Shown here in pieces: positions 17,225-25,956 of a DNA stretch of 49,415 nucleotides; the first letter of the stretch is position 1; every line of letters begins with the position of its first letter. Position numbers and translations under genes: made by a program. The DNA lies in contig DXGQ01000044.1 of NCBI GenBank assembly GCA_019113845.1, positions 1 through 49,415 of the forward strand, read 5' to 3'. Origin of the DNA: Candidatus Anaerobutyricum avicola (GTDB lineage: Bacteria; Bacillota; Clostridia; Lachnospirales; Lachnospiraceae). Below the pieces are notes generated by a model that had not been told where the DNA came from, made no database searches, and saw only the letters and a list, made by a program, of their open reading frames with translations.

Positions 17225-18304
17225 ATGAAAGCATTTCTAATCCTGGAAGATGGAACGGTGCTTACCGGAGAGAGCTTTGGCGCTCAGAAAGAGGTTATCA
17301 GTGAGATCGTTTTTAATACTTCCATGACAGGTTATCTTGAGATACTGACAGACCCGTCCTATGCCGGTCAGTCCGTGGTGATGACATATCCCCTGATCGG
17401 TAATTACGGTATCTGTACGGAAGATATGGAATCCGTGCATCCGTGGGTGAGCGGTCTCATTGTGAGAGAGTATTCCAGACTTGCCAGCAATTTCCGCAGC
17501 GAAATGACGCTCGATACATTTTTAAAGAAATATGATATTCCCGGAATCGCCGGCGTGGACACCAGATATCTCACGAAGATATCCCGAGAGCACGGTGTCA
17601 TGAATGGACTGATCACCACCAGAGAGGATTTTGACCTTGAAACCGAGTTGGAACGTATCAGAGCCTACAAAGTACAGGGCGTTGTCCGGGAAGTCTCATG
17701 TAAAGAGAAAAGAGTGCTGCCGGGAGACGGATTTAAAGTTGCGCTGATGGATTACGGTGCAAAATATAACATTGAGAAGTCCTTAAACCGGCTGGGATGT
17801 CAGGTTACCGTATATCCTGCCTACACAAAGGCAGAGGAGGTTCTCGCCGACGAGCCGGACGGTATCATGCTGTCCAATGGTCCGGGAGACCCGAAGGAGT
17901 GCGTGGAGATCATTGAGGAGCTGAAAAAACTCTTTGCCACCGACGTGCCGATCTTCGGCATCTGCCTCGGCCATCAGCTCATGGCGCTTGCCAACGGCGC
18001 GGATACGAAGAAAATGCGCTATGGTCACCGGGGCGCCAATCATCCGGTGAAAGATTTAAAGACCGGAAAGGTGTACATTTCCTCCCAGAACCACGGCTAT
18101 GTGGTCGTGGAAGATTCTCTGAACCGGGATGTGGCGGAAGTGAGCTTCATTAACGTCAATGACGGAACCCTGGAAGGAATCCACTATCTGGGCAAAAATG
18201 TCATGACGGTGCAGTTCCATCCGGAAGCCTGCCCGGGACCGAATGATTCCGAGTTTTTATTTAAAGAGTTTATGAATATGATGGAGGTAGCGAAAGATGC
18301 CTAG
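17225..18304 (+). CDS. carA: carbamoyl-phosphate synthase small (glutaminase) subunit
   Basis: A 359-residue glutamine amidotransferase subunit that supplies ammonia to CarB for carbamoyl phosphate (pyrimidine and arginine synthesis). The N-terminal CarA domain starts MKAFLILEDGTVLTG. The class I amidotransferase domain has the nucleophile Cys in GICLGHQL and the His-Glu pair in FHPEACPGP. The start follows AAAGGAACGAG. Its last 8 nt overlap the start of carB (ATGCCTAG), implying translational coupling. Confidence 0.98.
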   Translation: MKAFLILEDGTVLTGESFGAQKEVISEIVFNTSMTGYLEILTDPSYAGQSVVMTYPLIGNYGICTEDMESVHPWVSGLIVREYSRLASNFRSEMTLDTFLKKYDIPGIAGVDTRYLTKISREHGVMNGLITTREDFDLETELERIRAYKVQGVVREVSCKEKRVLPGDGFKVALMDYGAKYNIEKSLNRLGCQVTVYPAYTKAEEVLADEPDGIMLSNGPGDPKECVEIIEELKKLFATDVPIFGICLGHQLMALANGADTKKMRYGHRGANHPVKDLKTGKVYISSQNHGYVVVEDSLNRDVAEVSFINVNDGTLEGIHYLGKNVMTVQFHPEACPGPNDSEFLFKEFMNMMEVAKDA

Positions 18305-21300
18305 AAATCCCAGTATAAAAAAAGTTCTTGTCATTGGTTCCGGCCCAATCGTCATCGGACAGGCCGCAGAGTTTGACTATGCGGGAACCCAGGCCTGCCG
18401 TTCCTTAAAAGAGGAAGGCATCCATGTGGTACTGGTCAACTCCAACCCGGCGACCATCATGACAGATAAAGATATCGCTGATGAAGTATATATTGAACCG
18501 CTGACACCGGAAGTGATCAAAAAGCTGATCCTGAAGGTTTCTCCGGACAGCCTTCTGCCGACCCTCGGCGGGCAGGCGGCCTTAAATATCGCCATGGAGC
18601 TTGACGAGTGCGGTTTCTTAAAAGAGCATAAGGTGAAGCTGATCGGAACGACCGGCAAGACCATCCGGAAAGCGGAAGACCGCGAGGCGTTTAAGGAGAC
18701 CATGGAAAAGATCGGCGAGCCGATCGCGCCGAGTCAGATCGTCACCAACGTGGAGGACGGTCTTGCCTACGCCAAAGAGATCGGATATCCGGTCGTGCTG
18801 CGTCCGGCCTACACACTGGGCGGCAGCGGCGGCGGTATCGCCGAGAATGAAGAAGAGTTCGTGGAGATCATTCAGAATGGTCTTCGTTTAAGCCGTGTGG
18901 GACAGGTGCTCGTGGAGCGCTGCATCGCCGGCTGGAAGGAGATCGAGTATGAGGTCATGCGGGACGGAAACGGCACCTGCATCACCATCTGTAACATGGA
19001 AAATATCGACCCGGTGGGCGTGCACACCGGCGACAGCATCGTTGTGGCTCCGTCCCAGACACTCGGAGATAAAGAGTACCAGATGCTCAGAAATTCTGCG
19101 CTGAACATCATCTCCGAGCTGGGTGTGGAAGGCGGATGTAACGTACAGTTTGCCCTGCATCCGGACAGCTTTGAGTACTGCGTCATCGAGGTAAACCCTC
19201 GTGTCAGCCGTTCTTCCGCTCTGGCGTCCAAAGCGACCGGCTATCCGATCGCCAAGGTTACCGCCAAGATTGCTCTGGGCTATAACCTGGATGAGATCAA
19301 GAACGCAGTTACAGGAAAGACGTACGCCAGCTTTGAGCCTGCCCTTGACTACTGCGTGGTAAAGGTGCCGCGTCTTCCGTTTGATAAATTTATTTCCGCA
19401 TCCCGTCATCTGACCACACAGATGAAGGCGACCGGCGAGGTTATGAGCATCTGCACCAACTTTGAGGGCGCACTCATGAAGGCGCTCCGTTCTCTGGAGC
19501 AGCATGTGGACAGCCTGATGCACGGAGATTTCGACAAGTTAAGTGATAAGGAACTGGTGGAACATCTGCACATCGTGGACGACCTGCGGATTTACTGCAT
19601 CGCGGAGGCCCTTCGCAGAAAGATGGACCCGGCGATGATCCACGACATCACAAAGATCGACCGCTGGTTCATTGATAAATTCAACAATATCGTCGAGATG
19701 GAAGCCGCATTGAGAAATTGCGGCGGTGAGCCGGATGAGGCGCTCCTCCGGGAAGCGAAGCGGATGGAGTTTCCGGATGTCGTCATCGGTCAGCTTATCG
19801 GAAAAGACGAGGCGTTTGTGAAGAACCTGCGCCGCCAGATGGACATCCGTCCGGCGTACAAGGTCGTAGACACCTGCGCGGCAGAGTTTGATGCGGAGAC
19901 GCCGTACTACTATTCCTGTTTCGGAAGCTTCAATGAGGTGGAGGAGACCAGCGATAAGAAGAAGATCATGGTTCTGGGCTCCGGCCCGATCCGGATCGGA
20001 CAGGGTATTGAGTTTGACTACTGCTCCGTACACAGCGTGTGGGCGTTTAAGGAGATGGGCTATGAGACGATCATCGTCAACAACAACCCGGAGACCGTCA
20101 GCACGGACTTTGATATCGCTGACAAACTGTATTTTGAGCCGTTGACCGAGGAAGATGTGGAACACATCGTGGAACTGGAAAAACCGGACGGCGCCGTCGT
20201 GCAGTTCGGCGGACAGACGGCCATCAAGCTGACAGAGAAATTAAATAAGATCGGCGTGCCGATCCTGGGAACCAGCGCGGAAAATGTAGACGCCGCCGAG
20301 GACAGAGAGCTTTTCGATGAGATTCTGGAGAAATGCTGTATCCCGAGACCGAAGGGAGATACCGTATTTACAAAAGAAGAAGCGCTCCGCGTTGCCAACG
20401 AACTGGGGTATCCGGTGCTGATCCGTCCGTCCTATGTACTTGGAGGACAGGGGATGCAGATCGCGGTTTCCGATCAGGATATCGTGGAATTCATGGATAT
20501 CATCCAGCGGTACGCGCAGGAGCACCCGATCCTCATTGACAAATACCTCATGGGAAAAGAGGTGGAAGTCGATGCGGTCTGCGATGGCGAGGACATCCTC
20601 ATTCCTGGTATCATGCAGCATGTGGAGAGAGCCGGTATCCATTCCGGAGACAGTATCTCCGTCTACCCGGCAAGAGACCTTTCTCCGAAAATCAAGAAGG
20701 TCATCGCGCATTACACAAAACTGCTGGCGAAAGCCCTCCATGTGGTTGGTCTTATCAACATTCAGTTTATCGTCTACCAGGATGAAGTGTATGTCATCGA
20801 GGTCAATCCTCGTTCTTCAAGAACCGTGCCGTACATCAGCAAGGTGACAGGAATTCCGATCGTGGACCTTGCCACAAAGGTGATGACCGGACAGAAATTA
20901 AAGGATCTCGGTTACGAGCCGGGACTGGCGCCGGAGTCTCCGTACTGGGCGATCAAGATGCCGGTATTCTCCTTCGAGAAGATCCGCGGCGCGGATGTAA
21001 GCCTCGGACCGGAGATGAAGTCTACCGGAGAGTGTCTGGGTATCTCCAGAAACTACGAGGAGGCACTGTATAAAGCGTTCCTCGGCGCCGGCATTAACCT
21101 GCCGAAACACAAGAAGATGATCATGACCGTGAAGGACTCCGATAAGCTGGAGGCTGTGGAAGTGGGACGGAGATTTGCCGCTTTAGGCTACGAGATCTAC
21201 GCCACCAGAAGCACCTGCAAATGTTTAAAAGACAACGGGGTACCTGCAAAACGTGTCAATAAAATAGAAGAAAACCGTCCGAACCTGCTTGACCTCATCC

Positions 21301-21530
21301 TCGGTCATCAGATTGATCTCATTCTGGATACACCATCCCAGGGTATTGAGAGAAGCAAGGACGGATTTATCATCCGCCGTCACGCGGTGGAGACCGGCGT
21401 GACCTGCTTAACCTCCATCGATACGGCCAACGCCCTCCTTACCAGTCTGGAATCCGACTGCCGGGATGACTTATCTCTCGTTGACGTGGCCCGCATTGAC
21501 AAGGAGATTGAAGAAGAACACAGAAAATAA
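18297..21530 (+). CDS. carB: carbamoyl-phosphate synthase large subunit
   Basis: A 1077-residue duplicated ATP-grasp synthetase. The first half (carboxyphosphate site) starts with VLVIGSGPIVIGQAAEFDYA, and the second half (carbamate kinase site) with MVLGSGPIRIGQGIEFDY near residue 560. Each half has its own ATP-grasp block. The C-terminal MGS-like allosteric domain (~935-1077) carries the site for nucleotide or ornithine regulators. Full family length. It is coupled to carA by an 8-nt overlap. Confidence 0.98.
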   Translation: MPRNPSIKKVLVIGSGPIVIGQAAEFDYAGTQACRSLKEEGIHVVLVNSNPATIMTDKDIADEVYIEPLTPEVIKKLILKVSPDSLLPTLGGQAALNIAMELDECGFLKEHKVKLIGTTGKTIRKAEDREAFKETMEKIGEPIAPSQIVTNVEDGLAYAKEIGYPVVLRPAYTLGGSGGGIAENEEEFVEIIQNGLRLSRVGQVLVERCIAGWKEIEYEVMRDGNGTCITICNMENIDPVGVHTGDSIVVAPSQTLGDKEYQMLRNSALNIISELGVEGGCNVQFALHPDSFEYCVIEVNPRVSRSSALASKATGYPIAKVTAKIALGYNLDEIKNAVTGKTYASFEPALDYCVVKVPRLPFDKFISASRHLTTQMKATGEVMSICTNFEGALMKALRSLEQHVDSLMHGDFDKLSDKELVEHLHIVDDLRIYCIAEALRRKMDPAMIHDITKIDRWFIDKFNNIVEMEAALRNCGGEPDEALLREAKRMEFPDVVIGQLIGKDEAFVKNLRRQMDIRPAYKVVDTCAAEFDAETPYYYSCFGSFNEVEETSDKKKIMVLGSGPIRIGQGIEFDYCSVHSVWAFKEMGYETIIVNNNPETVSTDFDIADKLYFEPLTEEDVEHIVELEKPDGAVVQFGGQTAIKLTEKLNKIGVPILGTSAENVDAAEDRELFDEILEKCCIPRPKGDTVFTKEEALRVANELGYPVLIRPSYVLGGQGMQIAVSDQDIVEFMDIIQRYAQEHPILIDKYLMGKEVEVDAVCDGEDILIPGIMQHVERAGIHSGDSISVYPARDLSPKIKKVIAHYTKLLAKALHVVGLINIQFIVYQDEVYVIEVNPRSSRTVPYISKVTGIPIVDLATKVMTGQKLKDLGYEPGLAPESPYWAIKMPVFSFEKIRGADVSLGPEMKSTGECLGISRNYEEALYKAFLGAGINLPKHKKMIMTVKDSDKLEAVEVGRRFAALGYEIYATRSTCKCLKDNGVPAKRVNKIEENRPNLLDLILGHQIDLILDTPSQGIERSKDGFIIRRHAVETGVTCLTSIDTANALLTSLESDCRDDLSLVDVARIDKEIEEEHRK

Positions 21531-21634
21531 TATAACCGTTCGGCCATGCGCCGGAGATGCTGCGTCGGCGGCGAGTTTTCCGGAATGTCATGGCTGAACT
21601 GGCACAATGCAATCCGCATATATGGAGAATGGAC

Positions 21635-22966
21635 ATGAGAAAATATACCAAACAGGATATCATACAGCTTGTGGAAGAAAATGACGTCCAGTTTATACGT
21701 CTGCAGTTTACCGACGTATTCGGCGCTCTTAAGAATGTGGCGATTCCGACCAGCCAGCTGGAACGTGCTCTTGATAATAAATGCATGTTTGACGGTTCGT
21801 CCATTGAAGGCTTTGTGCGTATTGAAGAGTCCGATATGTATCTGTACCCGGATCTGAATACCTTTGAGATCCTTCCGTGGCGTCCGCAGCACGGCCGGGT
21901 GGCCAGATTCATGTGCGATGTGTACCGCCCGGAGGGGATTCCTTTCGAGGGAGACAGTCGCTATGTGTTAAAGAAGGTGCTGGAAAAGGCAGCGGAGATG
22001 GGCTATACTTTTGATGTGGGACCGGAATGTGAGTTCTTCCTCTTCCACACGGACGATAACGGACAGCCGACGATCATCACCCATGAGAAGGCGGGGTATT
22101 TTGATGTGACGCCGCTGGATCTGGGAGAAAATGCGAGAAGAGACATCATCCTCAATCTGGAACAGATGGGCTTTGAGATCGAGGCATCCCATCACGAGGT
22201 GGCGCCGGCACAGCATGAGATTGATTTCAAGTACGATAACGCGCTGGCTACGGCGGATAATATCATGACATTTAAGATGACGGTAAAGACCATCGCCAAA
22301 CGCCACGGGCTGCATGCGACCTTTATGCCAAAACCGGTGCAGAATGTGGACGGTTCCGGTATGCATATCAATATGTCGCTGGAAAAAGACGGAAAGAATA
22401 TCTTTTTTGATAAAAATGATCCGGAAGGATTAAGTGAGGACTGTTACCATTTCGTGGCGGGACTCATGAAGCATGTGCGCGGTATGACCTGCATCTGCAA
22501 TCCCCTGGTGAATTCTTACAAACGCCTTGTTCCGGGCTATGAAGCGCCGGTGAGCATCGCCTGGTCTGCCAAGAACAGAAGTCCTCTGATCCGGATCCCT
22601 GCGGCAAGGGGAGCGAGCACCCGGGTGGAATTCAGGAGTCCGGACGGCGCCTCCAACCCGTATCTGGTCATGGCGCTCTGTCTGGCAGCCGGTCTTGACG
22701 GCATTAAAAATAAGCTGATGCCTCCGAAGCAGGTGGGAAGAAATATGTACATGATGACGGAGGAGCAGCTTCGCAGTATGAAGATCGGGGAACTTCCGAG
22801 AACCCTCGGGGAGGCATGCACGGCCTTTGAGGAGGACTTATTCCTGCAGAATATTCTCGGACCGCATATCGCGGGCAAGTTCCTGGAGGCCAAGAAAAAA
22901 GAATGGAATGAATACTGTGAGCACGTCTCTCAGTGGGAAATCGACGAGTATCTTTATAAGTTCTGA
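21635..22966 (+). CDS. glnA: type I glutamine synthetase
   Basis: A 443-residue glutamine synthetase making glutamine from glutamate, ammonia and ATP. Visible motifs are [10 protein letters not shown] (beta-grasp), the metal-binding stretch [37 protein letters not shown], and the ATP site around [16 protein letters not shown] 21635 is chosen because GGAG lies 7 nt before it; ATG 21629 is too close to the RBS and 21557 has none. Glutamine is the nitrogen donor for carAB upstream. An ANTAR regulator follows after 18 nt, so nitrogen control of this region is likely. Confidence 0.97.
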   Translation: MRKYTKQDIIQLVEENDVQFIRLQFTDVFGALKNVAIPTSQLERALDNKCMFDGSSIEGFVRIEESDMYLYPDLNTFEILPWRPQHGRVARFMCDVYRPEGIPFEGDSRYVLKKVLEKAAEMGYTFDVGPECEFFLFHTDDNGQPTIITHEKAGYFDVTPLDLGENARRDIILNLEQMGFEIEASHHEVAPAQHEIDFKYDNALATADNIMTFKMTVKTIAKRHGLHATFMPKPVQNVDGSGMHINMSLEKDGKNIFFDKNDPEGLSEDCYHFVAGLMKHVRGMTCICNPLVNSYKRLVPGYEAPVSIAWSAKNRSPLIRIPAARGASTRVEFRSPDGASNPYLVMALCLAAGLDGIKNKLMPPKQVGRNMYMMTEEQLRSMKIGELPRTLGEACTAFEEDLFLQNILGPHIAGKFLEAKKKEWNEYCEHVSQWEIDEYLYKF

Positions 22967-22984
22967 CCGCGGGTGAAAAAATAA

Positions 22985-23566
22985 ATGAATATAATTGTTG
23001 TTTTTCCCAAAAAAGAAGTGGCATTAAAAATTAAAAATATTCTCGTCAAAAATGGCTATGATGTGGCTGCGGTATGTTTAAACGGTGCGCAGGCCATCGC
23101 TGCTGCCGGGCATCTGGAGACAGGGGTGGTTGTCTGCAGTATCCGGTTTGTGGACATGATGTACCATGAATTGAAAGAGTGCCTGCCGGTGTATTTCGAG
23201 ATGATCGTGGTCGCCAGAAGAGAACAGTGGCAGGAATATGGAGAGGAGGATGCCGCATGGCTTCCTCTTCCGATGAAAGGCTTTGATCTTGTGGATCTTG
23301 TGGCAGACCTGCAGGCGGAGATTCTCCGCCGCATCAAAAAAGACAGGACGAAGCCGAAGACCCGCAGTACGGAGGAGCGAAAACTCATCGACCGGGCGAA
23401 AGAGCTTTTGATGGCGCGGCATGGGTATACGGAGGAAGAAGCGCACCGGTACTTACAGAAGCAGAGCATGGACAGCGGCCGTGCGCTTACGGCGACGGCG
23501 AAGCGTGTACTTGCCGCCTGTGAGGACGGGGAAGCGGACGGCTCCCACACAGTATCGCAGGAATAG
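22985..23566 (+). CDS. ANTAR-domain RNA-binding antiterminator with degenerate receiver domain
   Basis: A 193-residue protein. Residues ~1-115 have a receiver-like fold (MNIIVVFPKKEVALKIKNIL ... ), but the position of the phospho-acceptor Asp reads VVVCSIRF, with Cys51/Ser52 instead, so normal phosphorylation is unlikely. Residues ~127-182 form an ANTAR domain (EERKLIDRAKELLMARHG, EEEAHRYLQ). ANTAR proteins bind paired hexaloop hairpins in nascent RNA and prevent termination. A homologue directly behind glnA (NitR-like) is known in clostridia. No clear target hairpin pair was found ahead of glnA. The RBS is weak, consistent with coupling to glnA. Confidence 0.85.
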   Translation: MNIIVVFPKKEVALKIKNILVKNGYDVAAVCLNGAQAIAAAGHLETGVVVCSIRFVDMMYHELKECLPVYFEMIVVARREQWQEYGEEDAAWLPLPMKGFDLVDLVADLQAEILRRIKKDRTKPKTRSTEERKLIDRAKELLMARHGYTEEEAHRYLQKQSMDSGRALTATAKRVLAACEDGEADGSHTVSQE

Positions 23567-23589
23567 AGCAAATGCGAAAGGAGAAGGCG

Positions 23590-24438
23590 ATGAAATTTAC
23601 AAAAATGCACGGAATCGGCAATGATTACGTTTACATTAACTGTTTTGAGGAGGAAGTGAAGAATCCGGAGAAGCTGGCCAAATTTGTCAGCAACCGGAAC
23701 TTTGGCGTGGGTTCGGACGGACTGATCCTCATCCGTCCGTCGGACAAGGCGGATTTCAGGATGGAGATCTACAATTCCGACGGGTCCCAGGCGGAGATGT
23801 GCGGAAATGGTATTCGCTGCGTAGGAAAATATGTGTATGACAACGGTCTGACCGACAAGACGGATATCACGGTGGATACCCTCGGCGGCATCAAGCACCT
23901 GAAACTTACCGTGGAAGAGGGGAAGGTAGCTCTCGTTCGCGTCAACATGGGCGAACCGGTGCTGGACCCGGCGAAGATCCCGGTCCGCTATAAGGAGAAT
24001 CCGGTGGTTAATGTACCGATCGAAGTCAACGGAAGAGAGTATCACATTTCCTGCGTATCCATGGGGAATCCGCATGCCGTTGTTTTCCTGAACAACAGTG
24101 TAAAGGATCTGGATATCCGTATGATCGGTCCGTACTTCGAAAACCACACCCGTTTCCCGAAACGGATCAACACGGAGTTCGTGGAAGTGGTCGACCGGAA
24201 AAATGTCAACATGCGCGTGTGGGAGCGCGGCGCGGAGGAGACGCTCGCCTGCGGTACCGGCGCCTGCGCGGTGACGGTAGCCTGCGTGTTAAATGATAAG
24301 ACGGACGATCAGATCACCGTTCATCTGTTAGGCGGCGACCTGCAGATCGAGTGGGACAGAGAGGCAAACCAGGTTTACATGACCGGACCGGCTACCACAG
24401 TATTTGACGGGGAGCTTTACGAATATCCGGAAGAATAG
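23590..24438 (+). CDS. dapF: diaminopimelate epimerase
   Basis: A 282-residue cofactor-independent epimerase converting LL- to meso-diaminopimelate for lysine and peptidoglycan. The catalytic cysteine pair is C71 (EMCGNGIRC) and C221 (ACGTGACA). ATG 23590 (MKFTKMHGIGNDYVY) matches the family and has AAAGGAGAAGG upstream; ATG 23572 is not used. It is followed by dapL, which makes its substrate. Confidence 0.98.
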   Translation: MKFTKMHGIGNDYVYINCFEEEVKNPEKLAKFVSNRNFGVGSDGLILIRPSDKADFRMEIYNSDGSQAEMCGNGIRCVGKYVYDNGLTDKTDITVDTLGGIKHLKLTVEEGKVALVRVNMGEPVLDPAKIPVRYKENPVVNVPIEVNGREYHISCVSMGNPHAVVFLNNSVKDLDIRMIGPYFENHTRFPKRINTEFVEVVDRKNVNMRVWERGAEETLACGTGACAVTVACVLNDKTDDQITVHLLGGDLQIEWDREANQVYMTGPATTVFDGELYEYPEE

Positions 24439-24443
24439 AAAAG

Positions 24444-24481
24444 ATACGGGAGCCGTCCGGCACGGGCGGATACTCCCGTAT
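24444..24481 (+). other. long hairpin between dapF and dapL
   Basis: ATACGGGAG (24444-24452) pairs with CTCCCGTAT (24473-24481), and CCGTCC/GGGCGG extends the stem inside. No T-run follows, so it is probably an mRNA-stabilising or processing hairpin rather than a terminator. Confidence 0.6.
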
Positions 24482-24524
24482 AGATAAAAAAGCATGAGGC
24501 AGTCAGCCAGAGAGGAGACAGAAC

Positions 24525-25739
24525 ATGTTTAAGATTAATGACAATTATTTAAAATTACCGGGAAGTTATCTTTTCTCAAATATTGCAAAAAAAGTGGATG
24601 CGTACAGCAAGGCGCATCCGGATAAAGAGATCATCCGCCTTGGTATCGGCGATGTGACCCAGCCGCTGGCGCCGAAGATCATCGAGACGCTTCACGAGGC
24701 AGTGGATGAGATGGCGCACGCAGAGACATTCCACGGCTATGCGCCGGATCTGGGCTATGCTTTCCTGCGCGATACCATCGCAAAGAATGATTACAAGGAC
24801 AGAGGCTGCGATATCAGCGCTGATGAGATTTTTGTCAGCGACGGCGCGAAATGCGATTCCGGAAACATTCAGGAGATTTTCAGCGTCGATAATAAGATCG
24901 CTGTCTGCGATCCGGTCTATCCGGTCTATGTGGACACAAACGTCATGGCGGGAAGAACCGGAACGTATGACCCGGTCACAGAGACATGGAGCGATGTGAT
25001 CTACATGCCATGTACCGCAGAGAACAATTTCATTCCGGAGTTTCCGAAGGAAGCCCCGGACCTGATCTATCTGTGCATCCCGAACAACCCGACCGGAACG
25101 ACCATCACCAAGTCCCAGCTTCAGGAATGGGTGGATTACGCCAACAGGATCGGCGCGGTCATCATCTATGACGCCGCTTACGAGGCATATATCAGCGAGG
25201 ACGACGTCCCGCACAGCATTTACGAGTGCGAGGGCGCGAGAACCTGCGCTATCGAGCTTCGCAGTTTCTCCAAAAACGCCGGCTTCACCGGAACCCGTCT
25301 GGGCTTTACCGTCGTGCCGAAAGACTTAAAAGCAGGGGACGTATCCCTGCACGCACTCTGGGCAAGACGTCACGGAACCAAATACAACGGTGCTCCGTAC
25401 ATCATCCAGAAAGCCGGCTGGGCATGCTACACAGAAGAGGGCAAGGCACAGTTAAAAGAGCAGGTCGCTTACTACATGAACAACGCGAAGACCATCAAGG
25501 AAGGTCTGAAAGACGCCGGATTTACCGTCTTCGGCGGTGTGAACGCTCCGTATATCTGGCTGAAAACACCGGACAAGATGACTTCCTGGGAGTTCTTCGA
25601 CTACCTGCTTGACAAGGCAAATGTGGTGGGAACACCGGGTTCAGGATTCGGACCGAGCGGAGAAGGATACTTCCGTCTTACCGCCTTCGGCTCCCATGAG
25701 AATACCCTCCGTGCCATGGAGAGAATCAAAAATCTGTAA
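24525..25739 (+). CDS. dapL: LL-diaminopimelate aminotransferase
   Basis: A 404-residue class I/II PLP aminotransferase that makes LL-diaminopimelate from tetrahydrodipicolinate in one step. It bypasses the succinyl/acetyl routes and is typical of many Clostridia. The start [17 protein letters not shown] matches the family. The PLP lysine is K250 in [14 protein letters not shown], and a substrate-binding IPNNPTGT motif is present. A good RBS (GAGAGGAGA) and a terminator frame the gene. Confidence 0.97.
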   Translation: MFKINDNYLKLPGSYLFSNIAKKVDAYSKAHPDKEIIRLGIGDVTQPLAPKIIETLHEAVDEMAHAETFHGYAPDLGYAFLRDTIAKNDYKDRGCDISADEIFVSDGAKCDSGNIQEIFSVDNKIAVCDPVYPVYVDTNVMAGRTGTYDPVTETWSDVIYMPCTAENNFIPEFPKEAPDLIYLCIPNNPTGTTITKSQLQEWVDYANRIGAVIIYDAAYEAYISEDDVPHSIYECEGARTCAIELRSFSKNAGFTGTRLGFTVVPKDLKAGDVSLHALWARRHGTKYNGAPYIIQKAGWACYTEEGKAQLKEQVAYYMNNAKTIKEGLKDAGFTVFGGVNAPYIWLKTPDKMTSWEFFDYLLDKANVVGTPGSGFGPSGEGYFRLTAFGSHENTLRAMERIKNL

Positions 25740-25750
25740 AAATATACTGT

Positions 25751-25790
25751 GGATACCGTCGGGATTTTCCTTCCGATGGTATCTTTTTTA
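25751..25790 (+). terminator. intrinsic terminator of dapF-dapL
   Basis: GATACCGTCGG (25752-25762) pairs with CCGATGGTATC (25773-25783, one mismatch). TTTTTT follows at 25784-25789. Confidence 0.9.
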
Positions 25791-25877
25791 TTGTACAGGA
25801 AATCTCTTCCGGGCTCTGTTCTATTTTCTGGAAATCTCTGCAAAATGTGAAGATTCTTTTAATTCTTTGTCATATTA

Positions 25878-25906
25878 ATGATTTTTCAGTGTAGATGTGC
25901 TATCAT
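25878..25906 (+). promoter_or_regulatory. likely promoter of the MacAB-type export operon
   Basis: TATCAT at 25901-25906 with TGC immediately before it (extended -10). The -35 is weak (ATGATT at 17-nt spacing). It lies between the dapL terminator and adaptor 1. Confidence 0.45.
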
Positions 25907-25956
25907 AGGAAAAGGTTTGCATTTTCGGAATGTATTTAAAAAGCAGGAGGACAGGC

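Noticed and set aside
21531-21634. Paired ANTAR-target hexaloop hairpins in the glnA leader
   Set aside because: GC-rich stems exist but no two hairpins with six-nt loops carrying A1 and G4 were found, and no terminator follows them.
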